From positions 186,001-250,000 of the forward strand of contig NZ_PCQA01000002.1 of NCBI RefSeq assembly GCF_002979915.1: DNA of 64,000 nucleotides. Reading direction: 5' to 3'. Source of the DNA: Arthrobacter sp. MYb213. GTDB lineage: Bacteria; Actinomycetota; Actinomycetes; Actinomycetales; Micrococcaceae. Position numbers and translations under genes: made by a program. Each line of letters opens with the position of its first letter. Position 1 is the first letter of the stretch. Under the pieces are notes generated by a model, which saw only the letters and a list, made by a program, of their open reading frames with translations, was not told the DNA's origin and made no database searches. Below, in pieces: positions 20,792-29,288 of the stretch.

Positions 20792-21817
20792 TCATCTGCG
20801 GCCGTGCATGGCTACAGATGAACGAATGCGTGGAGGGCAGCCAATGGTAATTTGGCGATTCTCTATTGGTGAGCCCTCTACCATTTGATTCAGTAATGAC
20901 ACCCCTGCCATGCCCATTTCTTCAAAGGGCAAAGCGATGGTTGTCAGTTTTGGCCGCATGTGTGGTGCCAGAATTTCTTGATCATCGAAGCCGACGATTG
21001 AAATGTCTTTTCCTACCTGCAAGCCCAGTTCCTTGATTGCGTCATAGGCACCCATGGCGATCCGGTCATTACCGCAAAAGATTGCGGTAGGAGGATCTGG
21101 TTGGCTTAGTAGCTCTTGGGTGCCGTGATACCCGCTGTCGGCAGTGCCGTCACCGGCAACAATCTTTGAATCTTCTGGGTTGATCCCGTGATCACGCAAA
21201 GCTTGCTTCATACCGGTTTGGCGTCCGATTTGAGCGGGGATTCCTTGCGTAACGGTGATATGACCAATGTTGGTGTGTCCGGCTTGGGCCAAGATCTGCG
21301 CGGCGGCGTAGCCACCGCCAACCTCGTCCGGGACAATTGATGGAAATTCTCCTTCGGCGTCGAAGCAATTGACCAACACGCAGGGAACTGATTTTGCATT
21401 CTCTGGCACCGTGATTTGGCGGTGCCAGGTGGTTGCAATGATCAACCCACCTACCTGTTGTTCAAGAAGTTTTTCTACGGCTAGCTCGTCCATTCCTAGC
21501 TCATCGCCGCTCGGTGCGATAAGCAGAAAATTACCGTCGTTCCAGGCACTGTGCTGTGCACCCTTGATCACGTCGGTAGCAAATGGAGACGTGGCAATCT
21601 CAGTGACCAAACCTAGCCAGGTGCTTCGCCGGCTAGCTAGGGCCCGTGCGGCTGCGTTGGGGCGGTAGCCCATCTCGCGTGCCGCCTGGTTGATTCTCAA
21701 CCGAGTAGTTTCGGGGATGTTCGCTTCCGACCGGCCATTGAGTACAAACGAAACCGTTGTACGGCTCACGCCCGCCGCCTTGGCGACATCGGCCATGGTC
21801 ACAGCTTGTTGCGACAT
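20792..21817 (-). CDS. LacI-family regulator of the fructan ABC operon
   Basis: A 341-residue repressor. The N-terminal helix-turn-helix is VTMADVAKAAGVSRTTVSFV with the hinge region MGYRPNAAARALAS at about residues 50-65, followed by a periplasmic-binding-like sensor domain with FCGNDRIAMGAYDAIKELGL and GFDDQEILAPHMRPKLTTI. The start ATG has GAGGAGGGG just upstream. It is the first gene of a same-strand array with the binding protein 44 bases further on, so it is probably autoregulated together with the operon. A dyad with a central CG at 21869-21888, typical for LacI operators, lies upstream. Confidence 0.9.
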   Translation of the reverse strand: MSQQAVTMADVAKAAGVSRTTVSFVLNGRSEANIPETTRLRINQAAREMGYRPNAAARALASRRSTWLGLVTEIATSPFATDVIKGAQHSAWNDGNFLLIAPSGDELGMDELAVEKLLEQQVGGLIIATTWHRQITVPENAKSVPCVLVNCFDAEGEFPSIVPDEVGGGYAAAQILAQAGHTNIGHITVTQGIPAQIGRQTGMKQALRDHGINPEDSKIVAGDGTADSGYHGTQELLSQPDPPTAIFCGNDRIAMGAYDAIKELGLQVGKDISIVGFDDQEILAPHMRPKLTTIALPFEEMGMAGVSLLNQMVEGSPIENRQITIGCPPRIRSSVAMHGRR

Positions 21818-22158
21818 TTCCCCTCCTCTTTAAGTTGAAATCAACGAGATTCTCAGCGTGGCATCAATTTGCTAATACGATTCAGCAACGCGCGTTACTA
21901 CGCTGAAAAATAAGGTAACGCACATCACTTGCAGGTGTCAAGAGCGCGTCTTCCCGATAGCGCAACGAGCTCAGGGTGAAACACTTCTGAGCGCGCGACA
22001 ACACCAGCGATCAGAGAGGGATTTCAAAGTTCTACTAAGTCTTAGCGCAAACGCCAAGATCGATTCACACCCGAGGCACTATGGCGCTGAGGATTTTGGC
22101 ACACGAGATACGCGGGGTGCACTAGCCAACTAGCTCAACGAACACAGTCCGGGCAGGC
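21818..22158 (-). promoter_or_regulatory. Regulatory region of the fructan operon with three dyads
   Basis: No gene in 341 bases. Three inverted repeats are visible. GTTGA-AA-TCAAC lies at 21834-21845. TTGCT with matching AGCAA around a central CG lies at 21869-21888; LacI-family operators have this form. GCGTTAC (21892-21898) is paired with GTAACGC (21915-21921). The CG-centred dyad is the best candidate operator for the adjacent LacI protein. The part nearer 22158 holds nothing recognisable. Confidence 0.55.
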
Positions 22159-23187
22159 TTATTCGCCCTTCATTGAATCTCGCTCAATGAGCGGCATATC
22201 GATTTGATGTTCGCCAGGCTCCAGCTTCCGATCCAGCAATAGATCAACCGCCAGGGCTCCCATTTTTTCGTAGGGAAGGCGAATCGAAGTGAGTCGCGGA
22301 CGCAGATAACTGGCAATGATCTCATCGTCAAAGGAAAGAACTGAGAGATCTTCGCCAGGCACTAGCCCCTTCTCGGCGAGCGCCTGAAAGACGCCCATGG
22401 CCACACGGTCATTGGCACAAATAATTGCGTCGGGTCTAAAACCCTCGGCTAGCATCTGCGTTGTTGCCGCGTACCCATCGGTGGGATTCCAGTCCTCAAG
22501 TACCCAATTACCCAGGACTTCGAGGCTCGATTCAGCTAAAGCCCCGCGCAATGAAGCAAAACGGCGAGAAATGCTTGGATAAGTTTCCGGATCCTTTTCG
22601 GCACCTTCCAGCGCACCGATCAACGCAACGCTTCGGGCCCCGGATTCAAGAACACGTTGCACTGCCTGAGCACCAGACATCGCCTCATTGGGCAGCACTG
22701 CCACACTCGGACTTTCATCCAGCCCGTTAACCAGCACGGTAGGCAGCCCAGTCTGCGGAAGCTTCAAATCCCTTCGCCGAGAATCCATGAATCCAAGGAT
22801 CAGCCCGTCAACATCACGGTGCGCCATCTGCTCGATGGCTTCAACTAGCTGATCAGGCTTCCCAAATGTTTCAGCGATAAGCACCGTATGGTCACGCTTC
22901 TCTGCCGCACTCAAGATTCCGGTGATCATTTCAGAAGCGAAGCGAGTGACCGTGACTTGGTCGGAGATGAGACCCAAGGTACGAGTCTTACCGCTTCTCA
23001 GTGACTGGGCGGCAACATTGGGGCGGTAACCCAATTCCTTAGCTGCTGCCCGAACTCGCTCGGTCGCTTCGACTGAGAGCCGTGTACCTGGCTTGTTATT
23101 CAGGATGAGGCTAACTGCCGCCTTAGACATCCCCGAAGCTTCCGAAACGTCAGCTATTGTTACCCGCTTGGCTTTAGGAGTATCCAC
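22159..23187 (-). CDS. LacI-family regulator of the sucrose cluster (CscR-like)
   Basis: A 342-residue repressor. Its DNA-binding domain is VTIADVSEASGMSKAAVSLI with LGYRPNVAAQSLRS following, and the sensor domain includes AIICANDRVAMGVFQALAEKGL and LSFDDEIIASYLRPRLTSI. It is divergent from the intracellular GH32 gene with an 86-base gap holding two perfect palindromes, so it very likely represses that cluster. The inducer is probably fructose, sucrose or a phosphate of these. It is followed on the same strand by the fructan operon's regulator, but a 341-base spacer separates them. Confidence 0.9.
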   Translation of the reverse strand: MDTPKAKRVTIADVSEASGMSKAAVSLILNNKPGTRLSVEATERVRAAAKELGYRPNVAAQSLRSGKTRTLGLISDQVTVTRFASEMITGILSAAEKRDHTVLIAETFGKPDQLVEAIEQMAHRDVDGLILGFMDSRRRDLKLPQTGLPTVLVNGLDESPSVAVLPNEAMSGAQAVQRVLESGARSVALIGALEGAEKDPETYPSISRRFASLRGALAESSLEVLGNWVLEDWNPTDGYAATTQMLAEGFRPDAIICANDRVAMGVFQALAEKGLVPGEDLSVLSFDDEIIASYLRPRLTSIRLPYEKMGALAVDLLLDRKLEPGEHQIDMPLIERDSMKGE

Positions 23188-23206
23188 GTTTCCTTCTTGA
23201 GACTGG

Positions 23207-23283
23207 TTGCATGCAATTATTCGAGCCTAGCGTATTGCAGTGTTCCATTCACGCTGTTAGAGTCATGTGCTAAATGCATTTAG
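23207..23283 (+). promoter_or_regulatory. Promoter and operators of the sucrose cluster
   Basis: TTGCATGCAA (23207-23216) and CTAAATGCATTTAG (23270-23283) are perfect palindromes sharing the core ATGCA-like half. Between them, TTGCAG (23235-23240) and TAGAGT (23258-23263) are spaced by 17 bases. The predicted transcript start falls at about 23270, right on the second palindrome, which also covers the first ATG of the GH32 gene. This is the layout expected for LacI-type repression. Confidence 0.6.
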
Positions 23284-24779
23284 CGGATTCTGAAAAGGTG
23301 GCATCCTTGCCTGAAACACAGCAGGTCGCGGCGAAGCGGCCACAGTTACACTTCACTCCACAAAAAAACTGGATCAATGATCCCAACGGTTTGTTCTTTG
23401 ACGGAACGCAATACCATCTGTACTTCCAGCACAATCCCTACGGCGTTGGCCACGGCTACATGTCGTGGGGGCACGCGGTCAGCACCGATCTGGTGAACTG
23501 GACCGAATTGCCTATTGCGATTTTGCATGGCGATGTCGCTGACATCTTCTCCGGCTCCATCGTGGTGGACCATGGCAATGCTAGCGGTCTGGGAGACGGC
23601 AAAGTTCCACCGGTCATTGCGCTCTACACGGCAGCTGCCAAGGATGACACTAACCAGTCCCAAGCAATTGCCTATTCCCTTGATGGCGGAAGCACCTTCA
23701 CCAAATATGAGCGCAATCCGGTTCTTGACCGTGGCTCCAAAAACTTCAGAGACCCCAAAGTATTCCGTTACGAATCCGCGCAGGGTTCATACTGGGTCAT
23801 GGTTGCAGTTGAAGCAATCGAACGGCGGGTGCTGTTCTACCGTTCCGAAAACTTGATCGACTGGACCGAGCTTTCCAGCTTTGGCCCGCAGGCAGCGACC
23901 GGTGGAATTTGGGAATGCCCGGACCTCTTCCAACTTCCAATTTCCGGCACCGAGGAACTCAAGTGGGTTCTTATTGTCTCGCTGAACCCAGGCGGTGTGG
24001 CCGGTGGCTCGGGTACTCAATACTTCGTCGGCGAATTCGACGGCACCACCTTCACACCTGACCAAAATCATGACGCATGGGACAGCTTCGCCTACGACTC
24101 GTTGAGCCAAGGTGACTGGCTTGACTGGGGCCGCGACTTCTATGCAGGAGTTAGCTTTCACGGCATGTCCGTACACCGTCAGATCTTGATCGCTTGGATG
24201 AGCAATTGGGACTATGCGCGGGAACTCCCCCATGACGGTTGGCGCGGTTCCATGAGCGCCGCACGTCAGCTGGATCTGGTTGCGGCAATGGATGGCAAGT
24301 TTGAAATCCGCCAGCACTTCCTTGGGTTGCCGGCAACCGGCACAATGCCACCCCAGACGGTGAGTGGCGAAGACCGTATTGAGCTCGGCTCCCCTACTCT
24401 GCTTGAACTCACCGTTGCTGGAAACTCCAGTGAGCAGTCAGTGCTTTCCTTGCACCGCTCAGATGACAGCCTCATCAGCGAAATCAGAATTGACTCGGCA
24501 CTGCTCCAGCATCATCGCACCGCGGGCAAGGTAGAACATGATCTTTATGCTTCCACCCAGCGCATGCCATTACCTTCCGGTCTGGATGAGCTACGTGTCC
24601 GGGTATTACTGGATCATGGTTCCATTGAGATTCTCGCGGCTGATGGCCGCTGCTCACTAACTGACCAGCTTGCTGGCGAAGCGGCGCCAGCCTATGGGAC
24701 ACTTCGCCTAGCCGAGGGCAAGAATGCAACATTCTCTGTCCTACCCTTGGCGGTCAAGACCTTGGAGGTCAACGCATGA
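23274..24779 (+). CDS. Intracellular GH32 beta-fructosidase (sucrose / sucrose-6-phosphate hydrolase, CscA/ScrB-like)
   Basis: A GH32 enzyme of up to 501 residues without a signal peptide, so it acts in the cytoplasm. The motifs are NWINDPNGLFF (nucleophile Asp36), FRDPKVF and WECPDLF (acid/base Glu). The C-terminal sandwich has VLLDHGSIEILAADG. It cleaves sucrose (or its 6-phosphate) to fructose and glucose. As the cluster has a proton symporter and a fructokinase and no PTS gene, unphosphorylated sucrose is the likely substrate. The start is uncertain: ATG 23274 lies within a palindrome and about 4 bases from the predicted transcript start (near-leaderless). TTG 23307 has AAAAGG upstream and may be the true start. 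The last 4 bases overlap the fructokinase gene. Confidence 0.9.
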   Translation: MHLADSEKVASLPETQQVAAKRPQLHFTPQKNWINDPNGLFFDGTQYHLYFQHNPYGVGHGYMSWGHAVSTDLVNWTELPIAILHGDVADIFSGSIVVDHGNASGLGDGKVPPVIALYTAAAKDDTNQSQAIAYSLDGGSTFTKYERNPVLDRGSKNFRDPKVFRYESAQGSYWVMVAVEAIERRVLFYRSENLIDWTELSSFGPQAATGGIWECPDLFQLPISGTEELKWVLIVSLNPGGVAGGSGTQYFVGEFDGTTFTPDQNHDAWDSFAYDSLSQGDWLDWGRDFYAGVSFHGMSVHRQILIAWMSNWDYARELPHDGWRGSMSAARQLDLVAAMDGKFEIRQHFLGLPATGTMPPQTVSGEDRIELGSPTLLELTVAGNSSEQSVLSLHRSDDSLISEIRIDSALLQHHRTAGKVEHDLYASTQRMPLPSGLDELRVRVLLDHGSIEILAADGRCSLTDQLAGEAAPAYGTLRLAEGKNATFSVLPLAVKTLEVNA

Positions 24780-25681
24780 GCAGCGTTACCGTGATCGGTG
24801 AGTCCCTCGTTGATGTCGTGAGCGATTCTGCGCATCCGGGTGGCTCACCGCTAAATGTCGCAGTAGGGCTTGCCCGGCTCGGCCACGACGTTCAGTTCTA
24901 CACCGAGTTCGGGATAGATCCCTATGGAATGCAGATCGCCGCGCATCTAAATCAGGCCGGTGTCCTGGTAGCCCCGGGTTCTATCACCCAACGATCCACC
25001 TCGGTGGCACAGGTCCAGATGGATGAGCACTCCAATGCCCACTACACCTTTGACATCCACCAGCAGATTCCCGAAGTACGCGCGGTTGAAGGTAATCAGC
25101 TGTTGCATACCGGTTCTATTGCTGCATGGATTGAGCCCTCGGGCGAGAGAATTGTCGAAGCCTTTAGCCAGGCGACCGACCGGACCCTGCGTAGCTACGA
25201 CCCGAACCTGCGACCGGACCTCGTAGAGGATAAAGAAGTCACCCTCCAGCGTATTGAGTTGTTGATGAGCCTTAGCCACATCGTGAAGCTCAGCGACGTT
25301 GATGGCCAATGGCTATATCCCGATCTTGAACCGTGGCAGGTTTTGGAACACGTAGCCAGTCTTGGTCCAGCATTGGCCGTGATGACTCAAGGTGGCGACG
25401 GCTGCCTAGCTCTAGCTTCTGGCCAACGCTACGATATTGCCGCTTTCCCCACCACTGTCGCTGACAGTATTGGGGCCGGCGACGCCTTCATGTCTGGACT
25501 TCTCTACGGAGTTTTAGCGCGCCCACAACTGGCTCAGTCGCTTCGCAGCGAAGCGCCGGCGGCAACCGCCGATGTTGAGGATGCACTACGGTATGCGTTA
25601 ATCTCGGCAGCATTGACTGTGGCGCAGCCGGGAGCCAATCCCCCATGGCTCGAAGAGTTCACCCGCGCGATTAAAAACTGA
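24776..25681 (+). CDS. PfkB-family fructokinase (CscK-like)
   Basis: A 301-residue sugar kinase. The PfkB signature 1 region is GGSPLNVAVGLARLGHDVQF, and signature 2 is DSIGAGDAFMSGLLYG with the catalytic aspartate in GAGD. It phosphorylates fructose released by the preceding GH32 enzyme, feeding fructose 6-phosphate into glycolysis. It starts with an ATGA overlap with the GH32 stop, so translation is coupled. The symporter gene follows 38 bases later. Confidence 0.9.
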   Translation: MSSVTVIGESLVDVVSDSAHPGGSPLNVAVGLARLGHDVQFYTEFGIDPYGMQIAAHLNQAGVLVAPGSITQRSTSVAQVQMDEHSNAHYTFDIHQQIPEVRAVEGNQLLHTGSIAAWIEPSGERIVEAFSQATDRTLRSYDPNLRPDLVEDKEVTLQRIELLMSLSHIVKLSDVDGQWLYPDLEPWQVLEHVASLGPALAVMTQGGDGCLALASGQRYDIAAFPTTVADSIGAGDAFMSGLLYGVLARPQLAQSLRSEAPAATADVEDALRYALISAALTVAQPGANPPWLEEFTRAIKN

Positions 25682-25719
25682 CAACGTTTCACCACATTAA
25701 GAAAGAATCCAGGTCAAAG

Positions 25720-27018
25720 ATGGCTGGTCTAACAACAACACTCCGTAACCCAAATTATCTCCAAAGCTCCTTCTCGATGCTTTTGTTCTTCGCATCATGG
25801 GGTATCTGGTGGTCATTTTTCCAAATTTGGCTCACCAGTGAGTCCGCTGGTCTAGCGCTGACTGGCGCACAGGTTGGTACCGTCTACTCGGTGAACTCGC
25901 TGGCAACACTGATCTTGATGTTTGCCTATGGTGCCATTCAAGATCGTCTTGGCGTGAAGAAGACTCTGGCTATTGTTCTGGCCTCAGTAACCGCCCTAAT
26001 CGGGCCCTTTTGCACGTGGGTCTACCAGCCACTATTGCAATCCCATTTCTTGACCGGTGTGGTTCTCGGTGCAATTGTGCTTTCGATTGGTTTTCTTGCA
26101 GGTGTTGGTCTTTTTGAAGCTTTGACCGAACGCTACAGCCGCCGGTTCAATTTTGAATACGGGCAGGCGCGCATGTGGGGGTCCTTCGGCTACGCCGTGG
26201 TTGCCTTGGCAGCTGGCTTCCTGTTCACCATCAACCCCATGTTGAACTTCTGGATCGGTTCGGTACTGGGAGTCATCCACCTGTTGTTGCTGGTTTTCGC
26301 ACGCACCAAAAAGCAGCCGGTCAGCGCCGCACATGCGGGCACCGAAATCCTGTCCTCTGCATCCACACCTACTATTCGCGAGATGTTCGCACTCTTCCGA
26401 TTGCCTAGTCTCTGGCTGATCATTTTGTTTGTCATGCTCTCTTGGACTTTCTATACAGTCTTCGACCAGCAGATGTTCCCCGGCTACTACACGGGACTAT
26501 TTGACTCTCCTGAGACCGGTCAGCGGGTATACGGAATTCTGAACTCGGTGCAGGTCTTTGTGGAAGCCGCCATGTTGGGAATCATCCCTCTAGTCATGCG
26601 CCGGATTGGTATCCGTTCGGCATTGCTTTTGGGCGTGGCCATCATGTTTGTTCGCATCTTGGGCTGCGCGTTGGTTGATGATCCTTTGTGGGTCTCGGCA
26701 ATTAAGATGTTGCACGCAGTTGAGACTCCGCTGTTCATCTTGCCGATTTTCCGATACTTCACGCTTCACTTCAACCCTGCACTGTCAGCAACCCTGTACA
26801 TGGTTGGGTTCCAAGTATCAGCTCAAATCGGCAACGTATTACTCTCCACTCCCCTGGGCATGCTCCATGACCGGATGGGCTACCAGCAAACCTTCATCAC
26901 CATCTCCGTGGTGGTATTGGTTGCCGGAGTATACGGTTTCTTTGCACTGAAAAAGGATGACCAGCAAGTGGATGGCGACCCTTTCTTACGACATTCAAAA
27001 ACTGTTGTAGACGCTTAG
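25720..27018 (+). CDS. LacY/CscB-type oligosaccharide:proton symporter (sucrose permease-like)
   Basis: A 432-residue MFS transporter with twelve predicted spans. The N-terminus NPNYLQSSFSMLLFFASWGIWWSFFQIWL is characteristic of the LacY/RafB/CscB oligosaccharide:H+ symporter family. Further family features are the D-R-L-G-x-K-K loop (FAYGAIQDRLGVKKTL) and the ERYSRRFNFEYGQARMWGSFGYA segment at the start of span 5. The context with a cytoplasmic GH32 and a fructokinase points to sucrose. A gene order of hydrolase, kinase, symporter with a divergent LacI gene parallels the E. coli csc regulon. The protein is followed by a very strong terminator. Confidence 0.9.
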   Translation: MAGLTTTLRNPNYLQSSFSMLLFFASWGIWWSFFQIWLTSESAGLALTGAQVGTVYSVNSLATLILMFAYGAIQDRLGVKKTLAIVLASVTALIGPFCTWVYQPLLQSHFLTGVVLGAIVLSIGFLAGVGLFEALTERYSRRFNFEYGQARMWGSFGYAVVALAAGFLFTINPMLNFWIGSVLGVIHLLLLVFARTKKQPVSAAHAGTEILSSASTPTIREMFALFRLPSLWLIILFVMLSWTFYTVFDQQMFPGYYTGLFDSPETGQRVYGILNSVQVFVEAAMLGIIPLVMRRIGIRSALLLGVAIMFVRILGCALVDDPLWVSAIKMLHAVETPLFILPIFRYFTLHFNPALSATLYMVGFQVSAQIGNVLLSTPLGMLHDRMGYQQTFITISVVVLVAGVYGFFALKKDDQQVDGDPFLRHSKTVVDA

Positions 27019-27045
27019 CTGAGTCGGCAAAAGTAACTTGTTCCA

Positions 27046-27092
27046 GCAAAGGGAGATCCACCATCAATTCTTGATGGTGGATCTCCCTTTGC
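27046..27092 (+). terminator. Terminator after the sucrose cluster
   Basis: A perfect 22-bp stem (27046-27067 with 27071-27092) and the loop TTC, located between the converging symporter and gntR genes. T-runs are short on both sides, so it may act weakly in both directions. Confidence 0.85.
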
Positions 27093-27118
27093 GTTATTCG
27101 AAAGCTGAACCAGCTTCT

Positions 27119-27793
27119 CTAAGGCATCCAGCTCATGCAATAGTCGAGATTTTCAACAACGCTTTTGGCTGCAGCTTCTGGATCACCAGCTTCGATGGCG
27201 TCGACCAGTGCTTCATGGCCCGCGTGCAAGCAGCCGTCGAATCCGTCGGCTAGCCGCTGTACCATTTTGGTGCCATGGAAAACATCGCCGAAGCTCTCAT
27301 AGATCTCATGCATCAGGGGAACTCCAGACGCACTGGCCACCTCCAGATGGAACTGCCAATCGGCTTGCGCCCAAGCTTGGAAATCCTGTGCTTTCCAGGC
27401 CTCGGCCCGTTGCCCCAGTAATATCCGCAACCGCTGGACCACCTGCGCATCGGCAGCTTTCGCAGCCAGCCGCGCAGATTGCGTATCCAAGGCAAAACGC
27501 ACCTGCAGCACGTCCTGGTCGGCATGTTCTCGATACACGCGTTGCGCGGTCCCGCTGATTTCGCTGGTGGCTCGCACATACGTGCCATCGCCACGGCGAA
27601 CCTCGAATACTCCTGTTCGGGCCAAGGCCTTGATTGCCTCGCGCAGCGTACCGCGGGATACACCCATTTCTGCGATTAGCTCTGGTTCCGCGGGAATCCG
27701 GTCCCCCACCTTCCAACGCCCGTGCGCTACGGCGTCCTGCAACTTAGCCACCACCTCATCGGCCAGTGGTGGGCGCAATGGCATCTTACTCAT
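27119..27793 (-). CDS. GntR-family (FadR/FCD) regulator
   Basis: A 224-residue regulator. The winged helix is DEVVAKLQDAVAHGRWKVGD with RIPAEPELIAEMGVSRGTLR following. The C-terminal FCD ligand domain has DWQFHLEVASASG and HEALVDAIEAGDPEAA, with the histidines and aspartate that usually hold a metal ion. It overlaps the upstream MFS gene by 4 bases, so it is co-expressed with it. The 24-base palindrome before that MFS gene (29065-29088) is the likely binding site, giving autoregulation. Confidence 0.88.
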   Translation of the reverse strand: MSKMPLRPPLADEVVAKLQDAVAHGRWKVGDRIPAEPELIAEMGVSRGTLREAIKALARTGVFEVRRGDGTYVRATSEISGTAQRVYREHADQDVLQVRFALDTQSARLAAKAADAQVVQRLRILLGQRAEAWKAQDFQAWAQADWQFHLEVASASGVPLMHEIYESFGDVFHGTKMVQRLADGFDGCLHAGHEALVDAIEAGDPEAAAKSVVENLDYCMSWMP

Positions 27794-29061
27794 GACCGCT
27801 CCACCTCAGCCGAGCCGTCCACTTCGGTCAATTGCCGGGCATCAGCCTCGGTACGCAGGCCTCCTAGCTTGTAACAGAACAAGAGTTGGACAACCGCAAA
27901 GGCCAACATGATTGCCAGCCCGGTAGTCCATGAATTTAATGCACCTTGCAAGAGCCCCAGGACGAATGGCCCAATCGCAGCGATCAGGTAGCCGACGGAT
28001 TGGGCGACCGTGGACAGTGCAGTGGTCTCCTGTGCGCTTCCGCCGCTGCGGCTGAGCATAAGCATGACCAGCGGGAACACCCCAAAGCCAAGACCAATGA
28101 AGACCGAGGTGAGCAAGGAAAGTTCTACCGGCAAGAGTAGCAAGGCGGTGAACCCGAGTACCGAGCAACTGGTGGTCACGACGAACGCAATACGCAACAA
28201 GCTCGGCTTCGAGGCCATCCAGAGCATCACCATGACAGTTGGGATGCTTACTGCCTGCACGATTCCCAACATCAGGCCGGCAGCTGCCGGTTCAAGCCCG
28301 CGAGAAATAAGGATATGGGGCAACCAGCCAACCACGGTGTAGACCAGTAGCGACTGGATGCCGAAAACAGTGGTGAACAACAGGCCTCTGCGCGTAAGCA
28401 ACAGTGGCCAGGTAGCTACATGCGCACCGGGCTGGGCAGCTGGGCGCTTTCCTGAAAGAGACAGCGGAATGAAGACCAATAAGGCCAGGCCTGCGGGAAT
28501 CGCCCACAAGGCCAAGGCAGTAGTTGGCGAGCCTGCCTGCACTGCCAACGGAACGCTGACCGCGGAGGCCAGCGTCGCGCCGATGGACATGGTGGTTGTA
28601 TAGACAGCGGTCATCGAAGCAGCGCGGTTCCCGTGGTGTTCCCGGATGAACGAAGGCATGGCGACATTGCAGATGGACAGTCCACTCATTCCCACTACGG
28701 TTCCAGCTAGCAAGGCCCAGGTTGAATCGACAACGCGCAGCGCCAAACCGGCAGTCAGCAGCAGCAAGGAGATAGCGATCCCGAGCTCGAGTCCGGTACG
28801 GCGGATCACCATGCTCGTCGCAGCGCCAGCGATCGCAAAGCAGAGAACAGGGATCGTGGGCAGTAGCGCGGCAATGAATGTGCCGTAGCCCAGCATGTCC
28901 TGCAGGTCGTGGAAGAGCGGCGAAGCCGAGGCGATGCCCATGCGCAGGTTCAGCCCGACGAGAATTACCGCTGCAACAGCAAGGGCACCCGCGCGCCATG
29001 AATGCTTGCGGGCCGGGCCGGTAGGCGACGGGAGTAAAGGTTCAGATGAGTTGTCGATCAC
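27790..29061 (-). CDS. MFS transporter, CynX/NimT family
   Basis: A 423-residue twelve-span MFS protein. After span 1 comes LNLRMGIASASPLFHDLQDMLG, typical of the cyanate / 2-nitroimidazole transporter family, and the rest matches this family: LSICNVAMPSFIREHHGNRAASMTAVYTTTM. Members export or import small organic anions or drugs; the substrate is unknown. The start is GTG 29061 with no evident ribosome binding site, because the palindrome 29065-29088 occupies this position; translation could be leaderless. It is the first gene of a two-gene unit with gntR. Confidence 0.87.
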   Translation of the reverse strand: MIDNSSEPLLPSPTGPARKHSWRAGALAVAAVILVGLNLRMGIASASPLFHDLQDMLGYGTFIAALLPTIPVLCFAIAGAATSMVIRRTGLELGIAISLLLLTAGLALRVVDSTWALLAGTVVGMSGLSICNVAMPSFIREHHGNRAASMTAVYTTTMSIGATLASAVSVPLAVQAGSPTTALALWAIPAGLALLVFIPLSLSGKRPAAQPGAHVATWPLLLTRRGLLFTTVFGIQSLLVYTVVGWLPHILISRGLEPAAAGLMLGIVQAVSIPTVMVMLWMASKPSLLRIAFVVTTSCSVLGFTALLLLPVELSLLTSVFIGLGFGVFPLVMLMLSRSGGSAQETTALSTVAQSVGYLIAAIGPFVLGLLQGALNSWTTGLAIMLAFAVVQLLFCYKLGGLRTEADARQLTEVDGSAEVERS

Positions 29062-29064
29062 GTT

Positions 29065-29088
29065 TAAACATTAGACGTTTGATGTTTA
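29065..29088 (-). promoter_or_regulatory. Palindromic operator before the MFS-gntR unit
   Basis: A 24-base dyad with TAAACAT and ATGTTTA arms around a central ACGT, 20 of 24 positions being symmetric. It ends 3 bases before the GTG start. Size and position suit autorepression by the co-operonic GntR protein. Confidence 0.7.
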
Positions 29089-29288
29089 TCCCATCGAATT
29101 CCGTGACCTATTCCACAGATACGTCAACGTGGGTATCCGAGGTTCCTGTTCAGTCGTTTTATTTATGCGCAGGGTAAGCCAGCGACTTCCAATGTTCATT
29201 GTTTCGTCACTAGCCATCCCTATGCTCTAGGGGTTATCGGCCAACCAACTATGTGGCTGGCTAACCAATAAGAGTGAAAGGTGCTTGC

